Assembly (NCBI GenBank): GCA_001275005.1
Contig: JWZX01003099.1
Span: 1 to 38,609 of the forward strand
Direction of reading: 5' to 3'
DNA from: Chrysochromulina tobinii
Taxonomy: Eukaryota > Haptophyta > Prymnesiales > Chrysochromulinaceae
DNA: 38,609 nucleotides
A model generated the notes under the pieces. That model was not told the DNA's origin and did no database searches. It worked only from the letters and a program-made list of their open reading frames with translations. Below are positions 1 to 9,607 of the stretch, one piece after another. Within the stretch, counting starts at the first letter, position 1. Each line of letters opens with the position of its first letter. Made by a program: the position numbers and the translations under genes.

Positions 1-1153
1 CGACCGCGCGCACCGCCACGGACACCACGCCCAGGTTCATCTCGAGGTCCAGTACCTTTTTGAGCCCCTGGGCCAACGCGCTGTAGTCTGCTGGCACAAG
101 AGCCTCGCGCCCATCGAGCAGGCTGATCAGCTGCTCGGCGGCGGCCTTGCGCCCCTGCCACCCTTGCGCCTTCGCAGCTCCGATCACGAGGTTGTCGGTG
201 AGCGACTGTAGCCACGTGTCGGGGGCCGTTGAGCCCTTGGAGTGCGGCAGCGCGCGAAGTAGGTCAAACGGGGGAGCCGCCGCCGCCCCTGCCTCTCCTG
301 CGGCCGCGCCGGCCGCCGTCGCCGCCGCGCCGTCGGCCGAGGCGCCTGTGGGCGCCGGTCCCTCGCTGCGCAGCCGGCGGCGTTCGCTCGGCGGCAGCGG
401 CAGTGGCAGAGGCGCCTCCTTGAGCTCCTTGAGCTTTGCGTCAGCCACGCCCTTGATCCCTTTGCACCAGTCCTGCTCCCGGCGGCCGAGGGCGAGGCGC
501 ATCTCCCCGACGAGTGCCGCGGCCGCATCACGCACCTCCTTGTCGCGATGCTCGAGGTTGCCGTCGACGCCCTTGGCGGGCGCGAGCACGAGCGCGAGCG
601 CGCCCAGATCGAAGGCGGATCCTCCGAAGAGGCGCACGGCCTGAGCGAGCGCCTTGAGGGCCGCCGCACGCGTCTTCACGATCTTGCTGGCCGCGCCGAG
701 CGCAAGCGCGATCTGGACGTGCGAGGCGCCGCCCACCTCGACGAGGTACAGGAGCGCCTCGAGCGCCTTGGGCCGTGCCAGGTGCTTGTCGACGATCGTC
801 GTCGCCATGGGCCCCGCTTGCGCTTGCGCGAGCTCAGCAGGCGCTCCGCGCAAGAAGGCGGTCGCTGCGTCGAGCGCCGAGCCCTGCGTGGCCGGCATCT
901 TATCGCACAGGATCTCGACGATGCGAGCGGCGTACTCGTCGAAGACCGACGGCTCGTCGGCCAGCGCAAAGAGCTCTGCCAGCTCGCTGTACGCCGCCTT
1001 GCGCACCTGCGGGTTGCCGTCCGCCAGCCGCTTCGCGAGCGGCCCCGCAGCGGCGCTCACGTCGCTCTCGGCGTGCTCTGCCACGTTGAAGGTGGACTTG
1101 ACCTGCGCGAGCGGTATGTCCTCGAGGCTGTTAGCCGGCGCATTCTCGGCCAT
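1..1153 (-). CDS. CKAP5: XMAP215/CKAP5/MOR1-family microtubule polymerase, N-terminal part (runs off the window)
   Basis: The frame opens at the ATG at 1153 and stays open to base 1, giving 384 codons of N-terminus. It starts MAENAPANSLEDIPL. Residues about 15-225 form a helical TOG domain: the segment KHLARPKALEALLYLVEV corresponds to the conserved turn of XMAP215 TOG1, and RDKEVRDAAAALVGEMRLAL to its last HEAT repeat. A Gly/Ala-rich linker follows. A second TOG starts near PPFDLLRALPHSKG, with GWQGRKAAAEQLISLL matching the TOG2 W-x-x-R-K-x-A motif. The family binds tubulin dimers and speeds plus-end growth at spindles and in the cortical array. No introns are needed in the visible part. The start is supported by an upstream gap of only 119 bp to the next gene. 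The family assignment is firm; the C-terminal TOG array and length are not visible. Confidence 0.9.
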   Translation of the reverse strand, partial: MAENAPANSLEDIPLAQVKSTFNVAEHAESDVSAAAGPLAKRLADGNPQVRKAAYSELAELFALADEPSVFDEYAARIVEILCDKMPATQGSALDAATAFLRGAPAELAQAQAGPMATTIVDKHLARPKALEALLYLVEVGGASHVQIALALGAASKIVKTRAAALKALAQAVRLFGGSAFDLGALALVLAPAKGVDGNLEHRDKEVRDAAAALVGEMRLALGRREQDWCKGIKGVADAKLKELKEAPLPLPLPPSERRRLRSEGPAPTGASADGAAATAAGAAAGEAGAAAAPPFDLLRALPHSKGSTAPDTWLQSLTDNLVIGAAKAQGWQGRKAAAEQLISLLDGREALVPADYSALAQGLKKVLDLEMNLGVVSVAVRAV

Positions 1154-1272
1154 GGTGGTGAACCTGTGACGGGTCGGAGTGGCGCGAGAAGAGAAATGGA
1201 GGTGTGAAACCTCTGTGAAGAATGCGGACGAGAATCACTTTGCGAAAAAGGGATCTATTCTGCTCTGCTCCT
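1154..1272. promoter_or_regulatory. Short tail-to-head gap containing CTTTGCGAAAAAGG
   Basis: These 119 bases separate the XMAP215 start from the UBE2Q stop, so they must hold the XMAP215 5' region and the UBE2Q 3' end. The motif CACTTTGCGAAAAAGGG at about 1236-1252 recurs, on one strand or the other, upstream of other genes (see findings). A regulatory role is inferred. Confidence 0.4.
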
Positions 1273-2193
1273 TTAATCGCGCCGCGGCCCCCACCCCTTC
1301 TTGTCGTGGAAGGCCTTGAGGTTCTCGTACGCGCGCTTGGCCTTCTCCTGCGTCGCCGCGATCGAGGCGGCCGAGGCCTCGTCGTCGCCGGCTCCCGCGG
1401 CGGCGGCGGCGGCGGCGGTCGCCGCCGCGATGGCACCCTTGCCCACGCACGAGGCGACGCGCGCGCTGCTGTGGCTCAAGAAGGCGGTCACCTGCACGAG
1501 CATCGTCTCGACGTTGCCATACGTCGGCTGCCAATCGATGAGCATCTCCATGCAGAGCGCGCCGTCGAAGACGTACTCGGAGTGCAGCGTGGGCGACGCG
1601 CAGAAGACCAGCGGGGGCGTGAACGGGAAGTCGTCCGGGAATCGTATTTGCAGCACGAGCGGCACTAGGTCGTCCTTGGACTCGCTCAGGCTCTGCAGGT
1701 CCTTGTGCAGCGGGCTTTCCTCGTCAAAGGCCCAGTCGAAGAGCGAGACCTGCCACACCTGCAGGTCGTCGTTGACCAGCTCGAGCTCGAGCCCGTTGAC
1801 CGACGAGCACACCTGACGCAGCTCCTTGAGCAGCCGTGTCGCCGCCGGCACGCCCTTGGCCTTGGCAGCGGCAAAGCCGCGCTCCACGCTTTGCATGAGC
1901 CGCTCCGCCGCGGCCTCCGCCTGGTCATCGTCGTCCTCGAGCTCCTCCTCCGCCACCGGCGCCGGCGGCGGAGGAGGAGGCACATTGGCGAACGTGGGCT
2001 GCACCAGCGGTCTGCTGGAAGAGCCGCCGTCAAATGACAGACCGGCCACGGCAGCGGCAGCGTGGATGCTCACGGTGGTGCTGGCGCCGCCCCCCTCGCA
2101 GGATGCGCTGGAGGCGGAGGCGGAGGCGGAGGCGGAGGCGATGCCGGATTGAGGTGGAGAGGCAGAGGCCTCGGCCCTGGCCATGTCCGCCAT
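1273..2193 (-). CDS. UBE2Q: UBE2Q-type ubiquitin-conjugating enzyme E2
   Basis: This is a single-exon gene of 306 residues from the ATG at 2193. Residues 1-95 are low complexity: a Ser-Ala dipeptide run encoded by a GGAGGC microsatellite, a PPPPPPP stretch and an acidic EEELEDDDD block. A UBC core follows. It contains LQIRFPDDFPFTPPLVF (about 181-197), equivalent to the P-x-x-P-P region of E2s, and GALCMEML with the presumptive catalytic Cys214. This GALCME form, rather than the usual HPN-x10-C, is characteristic of the UBE2Q1/Q2 branch. The protein is shorter than animal UBE2Q because the N-terminal RWD-like region is not recognisable. After Cys214 there is a poly-Ala tract (about 255-267) and a helical tail. 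It probably transfers ubiquitin from E1 to substrates or E3s. It shares a 186-bp divergent region with CFAP251. Confidence 0.88.
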   Translation of the reverse strand: MADMARAEASASPPQSGIASASASASASSASCEGGGASTTVSIHAAAAVAGLSFDGGSSSRPLVQPTFANVPPPPPPAPVAEEELEDDDDQAEAAAERLMQSVERGFAAAKAKGVPAATRLLKELRQVCSSVNGLELELVNDDLQVWQVSLFDWAFDEESPLHKDLQSLSESKDDLVPLVLQIRFPDDFPFTPPLVFCASPTLHSEYVFDGALCMEMLIDWQPTYGNVETMLVQVTAFLSHSSARVASCVGKGAIAAATAAAAAAAGAGDDEASAASIAATQEKAKRAYENLKAFHDKKGWGPRRD

Positions 2194-2379
2194 CGCTCAC
2201 CGTGATGTTTTTTCGCTCGGGAACGAGATCTTTTTCGCAAAACACATGTGCGGGGTACCCAAAGCGAGCTGAGCTGTGGCTTGGCCAGGCGCCCCTTGAT
2301 GAGGACCGCAATTCGTCGCGTCGTGTCGGTGATTCTGTTGCAGGACTCTCACCGTGTTGTCAACTCTCTCCCAGCCGTC
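2194..2379. promoter_or_regulatory. Divergent promoter region UBE2Q / CFAP251
   Basis: These 186 bases lie between two head-to-head start codons. They contain AGATCTTTTTCGCAAAAC at 2226-2243, the reverse complement of the TTTGCGAAAAA motif seen at 1236. No clear TATA box is visible. Bidirectional use is inferred from spacing alone. Confidence 0.5.
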
Positions 2380-5255
2380 ATGGCGATGGCGGAGAGCAGC
2401 AACGCGCTGAGCCTGAGCTGGGTCTTCGGCTTCGCGGATCGGTGCCCGGTGACCAACCTGTGCGACGCCAACCGCGCTGCCATCTTCTACGCCTCCGCGC
2501 ACACGGGCATCATCTACGACCTGAACTCGAAGAGCCAGCAGCTGCTGCAGGGGCACTGCAACCCGATCACGTGCACGTGCGCGAGCGCGGACCGGCGGCT
2601 TGTTGCGACGTCCGACCGCGGCGCCGACTCGATGCTCGTCGTCTGGGACTCGTACAGCACGCAGCCGGTCAAGACGATCGCGACGCCGCACCCACACGGC
2701 GTACATGCGATGGACATGTCGCCGGATGGCAAGTACCTGGTGACGCTCTCGGAGCCGGCGCCGGAGGGCGAGGCGGGCGGGCCGCAGGTGATCGCCGTGT
2801 GGGACTGCAGCCCGGCCGGCTCGAGCGACACGCCGATCTACTCGGCGATGGTGACGTCGCCGAGCGGCGAGGCGGCCGAGCTGCAGATCAGCGTGCGTCT
2901 CGACCCGTCCGACCCGACGCAGATCGTGACCAACGGCGCGTCGGTGGTCATCTTCTGGTCCTTTGCCGAGGGCGGCCTCACCTACTACTCTCCGCCGCTC
3001 TCGAGCCACGACTTCAAGCAGTCGATCGGCACACTCACCAAGTCCACTTTCCTCCCGGGCTCGACAAAGGCGGTCACCGCAACGGCCGACGGCGACTGCG
3101 TGCTCTGGGACGTTCTCGACTCGGGGCCGGCGGAGTACACGACCGAGCGGCGCGCGGCCAAGATCGTGCGCCTGCACACGGGCGCGGTCACCAACATTCT
3201 GACCGTCGGCAAGTACCTTGTCTCTGGAGGCGCCGACGGCCACGTGCGCTTCTACGACTTCGAGTTCCGCATCATCGCGTGGTTCGAGGACCTGGACGCT
3301 GGCGCGATCTCGTCGATCTCGTTCGCGGTGCCCACGAGCTCCGGCAAGGCCGCCAAGGCCGCCGCCGACGCCGCTGCATCCGGCGTGCTCAGCTGCCCCG
3401 ACTTTGTCGTTGGCACGTCCAACTCGCTCATCGTGAGCTGCCGGCCGTCGATGTTCGACGAGCTGATGACCGAGAGGAAGCGAGGCACGCTGCTCGTGCA
3501 GGGGCAGGACGCGCCCGTGCACGGGCTCGCCGCGCACCCGTCCCTCACGCGCTTCGCCGTCACCGGCAAGGCCGGCCTGCTGCAGCTATGGGACTATGCG
3601 GAAAAGCGGTTACTCCTCATGCGCATGTTCGACCGTCTCTCAGGGCACACGCTCGCCTTCTCGCCTAGTGGCAAGTTCCTCGCGATCGGCTTCACCTCGG
3701 GGCTGCTCAAGGTGCTCGTGGGCATGACCCTCGAGGAGGTGGCCACCTTCAAGGCCGCCGCCGGCTGCATCACCGCCGCAGCCTTTTCGCATGACTCGAC
3801 CTACCTCGCGACGTCGGACACGGACAACTGCGTGGGAGTCTATCGGCTCGGCAACCCTGGCGATGAGCCGACTGCCAAGAAGGAGTGGATCTTTGTGGGC
3901 AAGTACCGCGGCCACTACAAGCCGATCACGGGGCTGCAGTTCGGCGAGGGCTCGGACGGCTCAGCGCGCCTCTTCTCCTGCGGCGAGGACCGCGCACTGG
4001 TCGAGTACGACCTGGCGCGCTCGTCCGTCCAGGGAGGCATCCAGCTGCGCAACACGTCCAAGATCGAGCAGACGGGCGTGCCGACCGGATGCGTGTACGT
4101 GCCCGCAGGCGCGCAGGACGCCGAGCCGCACGTGGTCACTGCCAACGACCAGTACAAGCTGCGCGTCATCGCGCCCGGCCCCAAGTCCATTCAACGCACC
4201 GTCGTAGGCCCAACGTACGGCGGGCCGTTGACCCGCATGCTGCTCCTCTCCCCGGGCGAATCGCCGCAGCCGGGCGCGCCGCGCTACCTTGCGTACGCGA
4301 CGCACGACAAGGTGGTGGGCCTCGTGCAGATGCCTCTCGATGGCAACCCGAACAAGACGATGGGTCTGATCGCGCACCCCGGGGAGGTGGGCGATTGCAT
4401 GCTGATGACCTCTGATTGCCTCCCTCGTCATCGCGCACCCCGGGGAGGTGGGCGAGCTCGTTTAAGGGCGAGCTCGTTTAAGGGGCTCAATTGCCTCTGA
4501 GTGCCTTTGAGTGCCACACATCGCCGCTCATTGCCACCCATGGCCTCCATCATCAGGTGAGCGATCTCGTAGCGAGCTGGGACGGCCAGTGGCTACTCAC
4601 CGCGGGCGGCCACGATCGCTCCATCCATATGTGGAACGTGCGGCCGGCAGCGCTCGTGGCGACGGCGAAAGCGGGCGGGAGCGGCATCGCGCCCTTTGTG
4701 TCGCAGCTCGACGGCGGCGCGCAGGGCACCGTTTACGAGGAGATCGTCGACCACTTTTACTACGCGCAGCTGCGTGCGCAAGGGGAGGACTCGACTGAGC
4801 CACGGAAGATCACAGGCAAGGTGCCCATGTCTGAATTGGGCAATATGATGCGCTCGCTCGGATTCTACCCGTCAGGTCGCGAGATCGACGAGATGACATC
4901 CGAGGCCAAAGCCGTCGCGCAGGCCGCCGGACGGCCCGCCGACTCATTCACCTTCGACGAGTTCCTCGCCCTGTACGTTAACCACCGTCCCATTCTGGGC
5001 GTCTCCAAGGAGCAGATCGCCGATGCCTTCGCGGTGCTCGCTACGGACGGATCGGGTGTCCTCTCACGCGAGGCCCTCGTACGCGTTCTCAACTCATACG
5101 ATGAGGCCCTGGGCGCCGACGACCTTTCAAAGTGCCTGCAGCTGCTCGTTGGCTCCGAGCGCCCCGAGGTCGCCATCCCCGAGCGCGTGGACGCCAAGGT
5201 CTTCGCCGAGACGCTCCTCGGCTTTCAGGACTACGGCGCCGAGGCGGCCGCGTGA
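2380..5255 (+). CDS. CFAP251: CFAP251 (WDR66) radial-spoke / calmodulin-spoke-complex protein, 2 exons
   Basis: Exons are 2380-4386 and 4557-5255 (2007 + 699 nt, 901 residues). The first ATG at the start of the conserved block gives MAMAESSNALSLSWVFG. Residues about 10-690 are WD40 repeats, for example HMWNVRP just after the junction and VSDLVASWDGQWLLTAGGHD across it. The last ~140 residues carry the CFAP251-specific EF-hand-like tail, including MRSLGFYPSGREIDEM and LALYVNHRPILGVSKEQI. In ciliates and green algae this protein sits at the base of radial spoke 3 and is needed for motility, so the organism should have a motile flagellum. The splice junction GAG|GTGGGC...ATCAG|GTGAGC is phase 0 and restores the WD40 strand. 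Reading through the intron instead ends at a stop at 4500 and loses the diagnostic tail. Confidence 0.92.
4387..4556 (+). repeat. CFAP251 intron: inserted element with exon-edge duplications
   Basis: This 170-nt intron begins GTGGGCGAT and is followed by exon sequence GTGAGCGAT, a 9-bp near-duplication of the exon edge. Inside it, TGATGACCTCTGATTGCCTC is the sense form of the decamer family found in minus-strand genes elsewhere in the window. About 26 bp ending in CACCCCGGGGAGGTGGGCGA occurs at 4368-4393 and again at 4429-4454. A 16-bp unit GCGAGCTCGTTTAAGG is then tandemly doubled (about 4453-4484). The acceptor is CATCATCAG. Confidence 0.8.
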
Positions 5256-5686
5256 GACGAGCACGAGCACGAGGACATGGGCGCCGTCTCGGGCGCCCCG
5301 TCGGGAGGGGGAGCATGCGAGAGGGAGCGCGGCGGTCGCGGGAGCAGGCGTGGGCGCGTCGTTGTGTGACTTGTGGGGGCTGCTGCTGAGAGCACAGGGC
5401 ACATGAGGAAAGCATGCCCATGAATCCGGGGCGTGAATCCTCTCGTTAGGACCACCGGACGGAGCGGATCGGTGCCGCGCGGAGAGGAACGTCTTGCGTG
5501 CCGTGCGGACCTCTCTTTTCGATTTTATTGCGAATTCAAAGCCGTCTCGCGACGCACTCACACAATTCCACAAATCGCCGTCCGGCGCGGTGCGCGTGCC
5601 GCGCGATCCACCGGCCACGGTCAGCCCGCTCGGCTCTCGGGTCTCGGCTGCACGCTCGACGCTGCCCGAGCCCGTCCGCTGCGGCC
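5256..5686. other. Convergent intergenic region, no gene seen
   Basis: This stretch lies between the CFAP251 stop and the stop of the nitrilase/RING gene. Reading frames here have skewed composition and no recognisable family. It should hold both 3' UTRs. I see no convincing poly(A) signal or RNA gene. Confidence 0.5.
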
Positions 5687-8257
5687 CTACACCAGCGTGC
5701 TACGCCCCGCGGCAAGTGCAAGGCCCCGCAAGCGCAAGATCCTCGGGTCGGCGACAGCATGCACCTCGGGCCGCAGCGTGGGCGACGCAGACGACGACGT
5801 GCGCTCCGTGTCCTGCGTTATGTACCTTGGGCTCGCTCTGGATCGCATAATGTGGAACTCGGCGCCACTCCGACACACGGGGCACAGGACCGCTTGAAGG
5901 ACGTCATCCGCCCTCGCCTCCCTCCACTGCTGCGCGCACTCGACACAGAGCCTATGAATCTGGCAGCCCTGCACCTCATAGGGCCGGCCGTTGGGCGTGC
6001 CGTCCTCAAAGGGCTCGAGGCACACAGGGCACTCGATCTGCGTCGCTATGAGCTGCTCGGCCTTGGCTTGTCCTTCGGAGCCAAAGATGCTCCATTTGGG
6101 ACGTCGGATGACAAGCGAATACGTCAAGATGGGGGGAGGGCGTGGGTAATGGGCGAAGCTGCCGCCTCTCCCCGGCCGGACGGCCATCAGGCGGATGGAG
6201 AAGACGATGAAGACGATGAAGCTGAAGCCGTAGAGGCTGACACGGAGTATCTGGACGGCCTCCTCGGTCTTCGAGGGGCCCACGCCGGGGGGGATGTAAG
6301 AGTATTGGTCGCAATAGAGCAATCCGTGCGGGCATATGGGGCGCTGCCCGTGGTAGAGCAAGCGCCCCTCGAGCGTCGTCGAGAGCACTGCGCAGCTCTG
6401 TGAATGTGACAGCACGTGGGACGTGGTGGTGGCGGCGCTGAAAGTCGAGGCACTCGCGCTGGCACTCTCATACTCTATTTGGGATCCTTGGGAGGAAGTG
6501 GTGGTGGGCTCTAGGCTAGGCAGTGGAGGGCGGGGATGTGGAACCGAGCCGTTGGTGCACAGGGCAGTTGACCAGAACACGTTGGTGTAGCGGCTGCGCA
6601 TGGTCACATTCATGGCGATGGGGACCGCCAACGAGGCACTCGCTGCTGCCCTCGCCTTGGCTGCCGCCGCCTCGGCCTCGTCGGTGGCGCACTTGAGCCC
6701 GGAAGGGCAGATCTCCGAGCTCGCCGGTAGTGGGGGGTAGAGGCAATCCTGTGGCGAGGAGGAACGAGGGCAAGCGGAGATCGTGCAAATCTCCACATAG
6801 ACGCCGAGGGGCAGCAGGCCCGCGCCGGCGACCAGCGCGTAACTCGAGCCTAGGGTGCGCAGTTGCGGTGCACGGCCAGTGCACACGATGCCACCTGCAC
6901 TTGCTGTCAGACTGTCGCCACTGCTGTTGCCCATGCCGCCGATGCCACCCGCCGTCGCGTCCCCAAACCAGACCGCCTCAATCGTCCCGGGCTCGCCCAG
7001 AGCGGGTACGTTCAGCTTTGCGCCGAGTGTCGTCACGAGGGGCGCCTCCCCCTCGCCAGCAGCACGGCCGAGCTTCGTCACGAGGGGCGCGCGGCCCCGG
7101 CCCCCAAGACTGCCACCGCTCACAAGGTCAAGCACGCCCAGCCAGGCGCGGGACTCGCCACCCGCCACACACCCGAGCCGCTCGCCCACCACGCCGCAGA
7201 TGGTGGTGGTCGCGCTGCCGTTGGAATGGGCGTCGTATTGGGCCACGCGGGAGGAGGCACCCTCATGCAAGGAGCGGTCGTAGTGCTGAATCGGTGCCAA
7301 GGTCCGGTCCGCCGGCCAGATGCCTGAGCCGCTCACCCACGCACCCATCCGCCCGTTGGCGGCCAACAGGTTGATGCCGTAGCCGCTTGCCAAGGCCGAC
7401 TGGAAGGCCAACGCACCAGGGCCGCTCGCGAAACGGCTCGAGCGCGCGCCCGAGACGGCGCCCGAGAAGCTGCTGTAGCCGGGGTTGAGCAGGCACATAG
7501 GCGCCACGACGTCGCGCACCCCATGCTCGAGCAAGGACAGCATCGGGTCGCCGAAATTCGCATCGTTGTCGATGATGAAACCGAAGCGGACGACGCCCGT
7601 GCTCAGTGGGGCATCGAAAAAGGCTGGTTGCGCGTCGGCCGCTTCCATCCACACGTCGGCATTGCGCCGCCATGTATAGGCGAGGTGCGACTTGGAGTAC
7701 GAGCCCAGCAGCTCACCTTTGCGCCCAAAGGCCGCTGCCCCATCGAACTGGCCCATGTGGCTCCGCTCGTTGCACGGCAGCAGACGGCCGTCGAAGGCGT
7801 TCTGCTTGGGCACGCAGGGAGCGGTGATGCCGAGGCCGACAACGAGGACGAGGTCGTGCTTCTTGGCGATGCACGCGAGAGCGCTCGCCACCGGAGAGTC
7901 CTTAAAGTCGGCGCCGCACATCGTGATGCCCGCCTCTGGCAGCGGCTCCGCAAAGTTGGGCGGCGTGATGTACTTTGAGCGCCAGTGCGGTCCCCCGCCA
8001 CCAAAGGAGCTGATGAAATCTTCGGGAAAGACCACGATCTGCGCGCCCTGCGCAGCGGCCCTGCCTGCCCACTCATCGGCGGTCTTGACGTTCATCATCA
8101 TGAGAGCGACGGCACCTGCGGCAGTGCCGTCCCAGCTGCTGTACGGCGTTGGGTAAATCTCGACGACCGCGGCCCGATACCTCACACCGGGGCTGGGTGC
8201 ATCGGCCGCGTCCGAGTGAGATGCCAGAAGCAGCACTGTAAACAGCAGCGTGTGCAT
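5687..8257 (-). CDS. Vanin/biotinidase-like nitrilase-fold ectodomain + TM + C3HC4 RING finger (fusion)
   Basis: A single open frame encodes about 856 residues from the ATG at 8257. That start gives a clean signal peptide, MHTLLFTVLLLASHSDAADA; the frame extends farther 5' without a better start. Residues ~25-400 resemble vanin/biotinidase amidases. The catalytic Glu is in VVFPEDF (about E79) and the Lys in GSYSKSHLAYTW (about K189). The nucleophile position, normally in CFDI, reads FGFIIDNDANFGDP, so the cysteine is replaced by Ile (about I228). Several N-glycosylation sequons follow. Near residue 685 a hydrophobic helix, LYGFSFIVFIVFSIRLMAV, precedes a C3HC4 RING (CPVCLEPF ... CQIHRLCVECAQQW ... 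LCPVCRSG). The predicted topology is ectodomain outside or in the lumen and RING in the cytosol, as in PA-TM-RING E3s. Hydrolase activity is doubtful; ubiquitin ligase activity is plausible. Confidence 0.83.
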   Translation of the reverse strand: MHTLLFTVLLLASHSDAADAPSPGVRYRAAVVEIYPTPYSSWDGTAAGAVALMMMNVKTADEWAGRAAAQGAQIVVFPEDFISSFGGGGPHWRSKYITPPNFAEPLPEAGITMCGADFKDSPVASALACIAKKHDLVLVVGLGITAPCVPKQNAFDGRLLPCNERSHMGQFDGAAAFGRKGELLGSYSKSHLAYTWRRNADVWMEAADAQPAFFDAPLSTGVVRFGFIIDNDANFGDPMLSLLEHGVRDVVAPMCLLNPGYSSFSGAVSGARSSRFASGPGALAFQSALASGYGINLLAANGRMGAWVSGSGIWPADRTLAPIQHYDRSLHEGASSRVAQYDAHSNGSATTTICGVVGERLGCVAGGESRAWLGVLDLVSGGSLGGRGRAPLVTKLGRAAGEGEAPLVTTLGAKLNVPALGEPGTIEAVWFGDATAGGIGGMGNSSGDSLTASAGGIVCTGRAPQLRTLGSSYALVAGAGLLPLGVYVEICTISACPRSSSPQDCLYPPLPASSEICPSGLKCATDEAEAAAAKARAAASASLAVPIAMNVTMRSRYTNVFWSTALCTNGSVPHPRPPLPSLEPTTTSSQGSQIEYESASASASTFSAATTTSHVLSHSQSCAVLSTTLEGRLLYHGQRPICPHGLLYCDQYSYIPPGVGPSKTEEAVQILRVSLYGFSFIVFIVFSIRLMAVRPGRGGSFAHYPRPPPILTYSLVIRRPKWSIFGSEGQAKAEQLIATQIECPVCLEPFEDGTPNGRPYEVQGCQIHRLCVECAQQWREARADDVLQAVLCPVCRSGAEFHIMRSRASPRYITQDTERTSSSASPTLRPEVHAVADPRILRLRGLALAAGRSTLV

Positions 8258-8425
8258 ATTCCACCGCCACCGCCATCGTCCACACGCTCCTCTTGCAGAC
8301 ACGACCCTGCAACACGACCAACACGGCACCATGGGACTTGGGAAAAGCGAGCGTTTATTTCTGACGAAACAGCTCCGCAATATTGGTTCGTTCGCGCCAT
8401 GTCTCACAGTCAAGGCTCGCCTCGC

Positions 8426-9383
8426 TTACAACAACGTCACTTCGGTTAGGAAAGGAATGGATAACGAGAATGCTTGAAGGTCCCAGCTCAGGCGCCCGCC
8501 ATGGCGCCCGTCGCGACTCACCATGGCGACCGTTGGCAGCAAGGGCTCGACCTTCAGCCCATTCTCACCGGCTGCCTCCTGCCAGTCCTCAAACGCGGAG
8601 TCGAAGAACTGGCCCGTCGACTGCAGCCGAGCGTCGTAGTACTGCTCATGGGAGTGTGAATGGGATCTATTTATACAACCTCCGACGTCGGCTGCGATGG
8701 GCGCGCCGTGCTCCTCACACATGATGACGCGGGTCGATGTACCTCGTCGACGGGATTCCTTGAGGATCGAGGAGATGGTGTGGCAGAGCGGCCTGTGTGC
8801 CTCGTAGTATGGCGTCACTGCGAGCAAATGGGGACACTCAATAATGCGTACCGTGAGCACAGAGAGGAGTTCAGAGAGGAGGAGCAGTGCACTCACGCAT
8901 CAGGCTCGATCGGCAAGGTGGAGACGCGGGTCGCGCACCATCGCTAGCAAGCACCCAATCAAACGGCTCGCTTGGAGCGTCGTCACGGCCCCAGCGTAGC
9001 CGAGCGACGGCAATGCTCCCTTGGGTCGGAAGGAGACTGCGATTGCGCTCCACGTTCGTCTGCATGAGCGTTTGCACTTCATCCGATCCATCTGTCAGAA
9101 TGACACGCGAGGCGTGACAGCCGGCTGCGTACAACCCGACAGCACCCGTGCCGCTGCCAAGCTCAATCACCCGCGTCCCTTCGAACAGTGAGGCGTGAGC
9201 TCTTTGCCACCTGCACAACGCTGCGGCCGACTTCCAGACGCGTCCGCCGAGGGAACCTGAATGCTGCTCGGTCGCAGCCGAGCCACTCGACGCCACGGCC
9301 GCAGCGTTGAGCTCCTGCAGCTCCAAGAACGCGCCCGAGGGCAGCGCGGGCATCTGGGTCGCGCGGGAGCGAATGGCTCGCAT
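8426..9383 (-). CDS. Class I (MTF16/METTL21-like) protein methyltransferase, 2 exons
   Basis: Exons are 9383-8939 and 8817-8426; the product is about 278 residues. The first in-frame ATG is at 9383. The frame opens a little upstream, after a stop at about 9513-9515, without another ATG, so a further 5' exon is possible. SAM-binding motif I is VIELGSGTGAVGLYAAG and motif II is RVILTDGSDEV. The junction GATG|GTGCGC...CTCGCAG|TGACG (phase 1) creates DWVLASDVTPYYEAH, the D-x-x-Y-type motif of the METTL21/FAM86/CaMKMT group of lysine methyltransferases. Spaced histidines occur in the SHSHSHEQYYD stretch. The substrate cannot be read from the sequence. The gene is tandem with the Maf-GNAT gene, 224 bp downstream of its stop. 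METTL22 lies nearby but in a different subgroup. Confidence 0.82.
8818..8938 (-). other. Intron of the METTL21-like gene (ordinary type)
   Basis: A 121-nt GT-AG intron with donor ATG|GTGCGC and acceptor TTTGCTCGCAG|TG. It has no decamer repeats and no exon-edge duplication, so it contrasts with the element-type introns elsewhere in the window. Confidence 0.75.
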
Positions 9384-9607
9384 GAATACTCGTTCGGGGA
9401 ATTTTGTACGCCACGCGGATCCCAAATTTGTCCTTATTGTCCGCGGCTCCGCGAAAATCCACGTACGCGTCAAGGCACCGCAGCCATGCGGACAAGCTCT
9501 CACACGCTCATCTCACGCTAGATTCGCGGGGCGCGTTGGCGCGTGTATGATTGCAATCATCAACATATCCGGATAGAACATACGGATACGTAGCTGTGTA
9601 TACTCCT

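Noticed and set aside
2034-3668. Long plus-strand open frame overlapping UBE2Q and CFAP251
   Set aside because: It is an out-of-frame shadow: Arg/Pro-rich and crossing a divergent promoter. The other frame carries WD40 repeats.
4387-4500. Read-through of CFAP251 to a stop at 4500 as a shorter 706-residue protein
   Set aside because: It would lose the family-specific C-terminal tail, which is intact and in phase after the CATCAG acceptor at 4556.
5498-6403. Plus-strand frame of about 300 codons opposite the RING region
   Set aside because: It is antisense to a clear C3HC4 RING and membrane helix; composition-driven, with no family match.
5687-8257. Two separate genes (amidase and RING) wrongly joined
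   Set aside because: One uninterrupted frame spans both, with a membrane helix placed sensibly between them and no promoter-like gap. It is kept as one gene, although cDNA would settle it.
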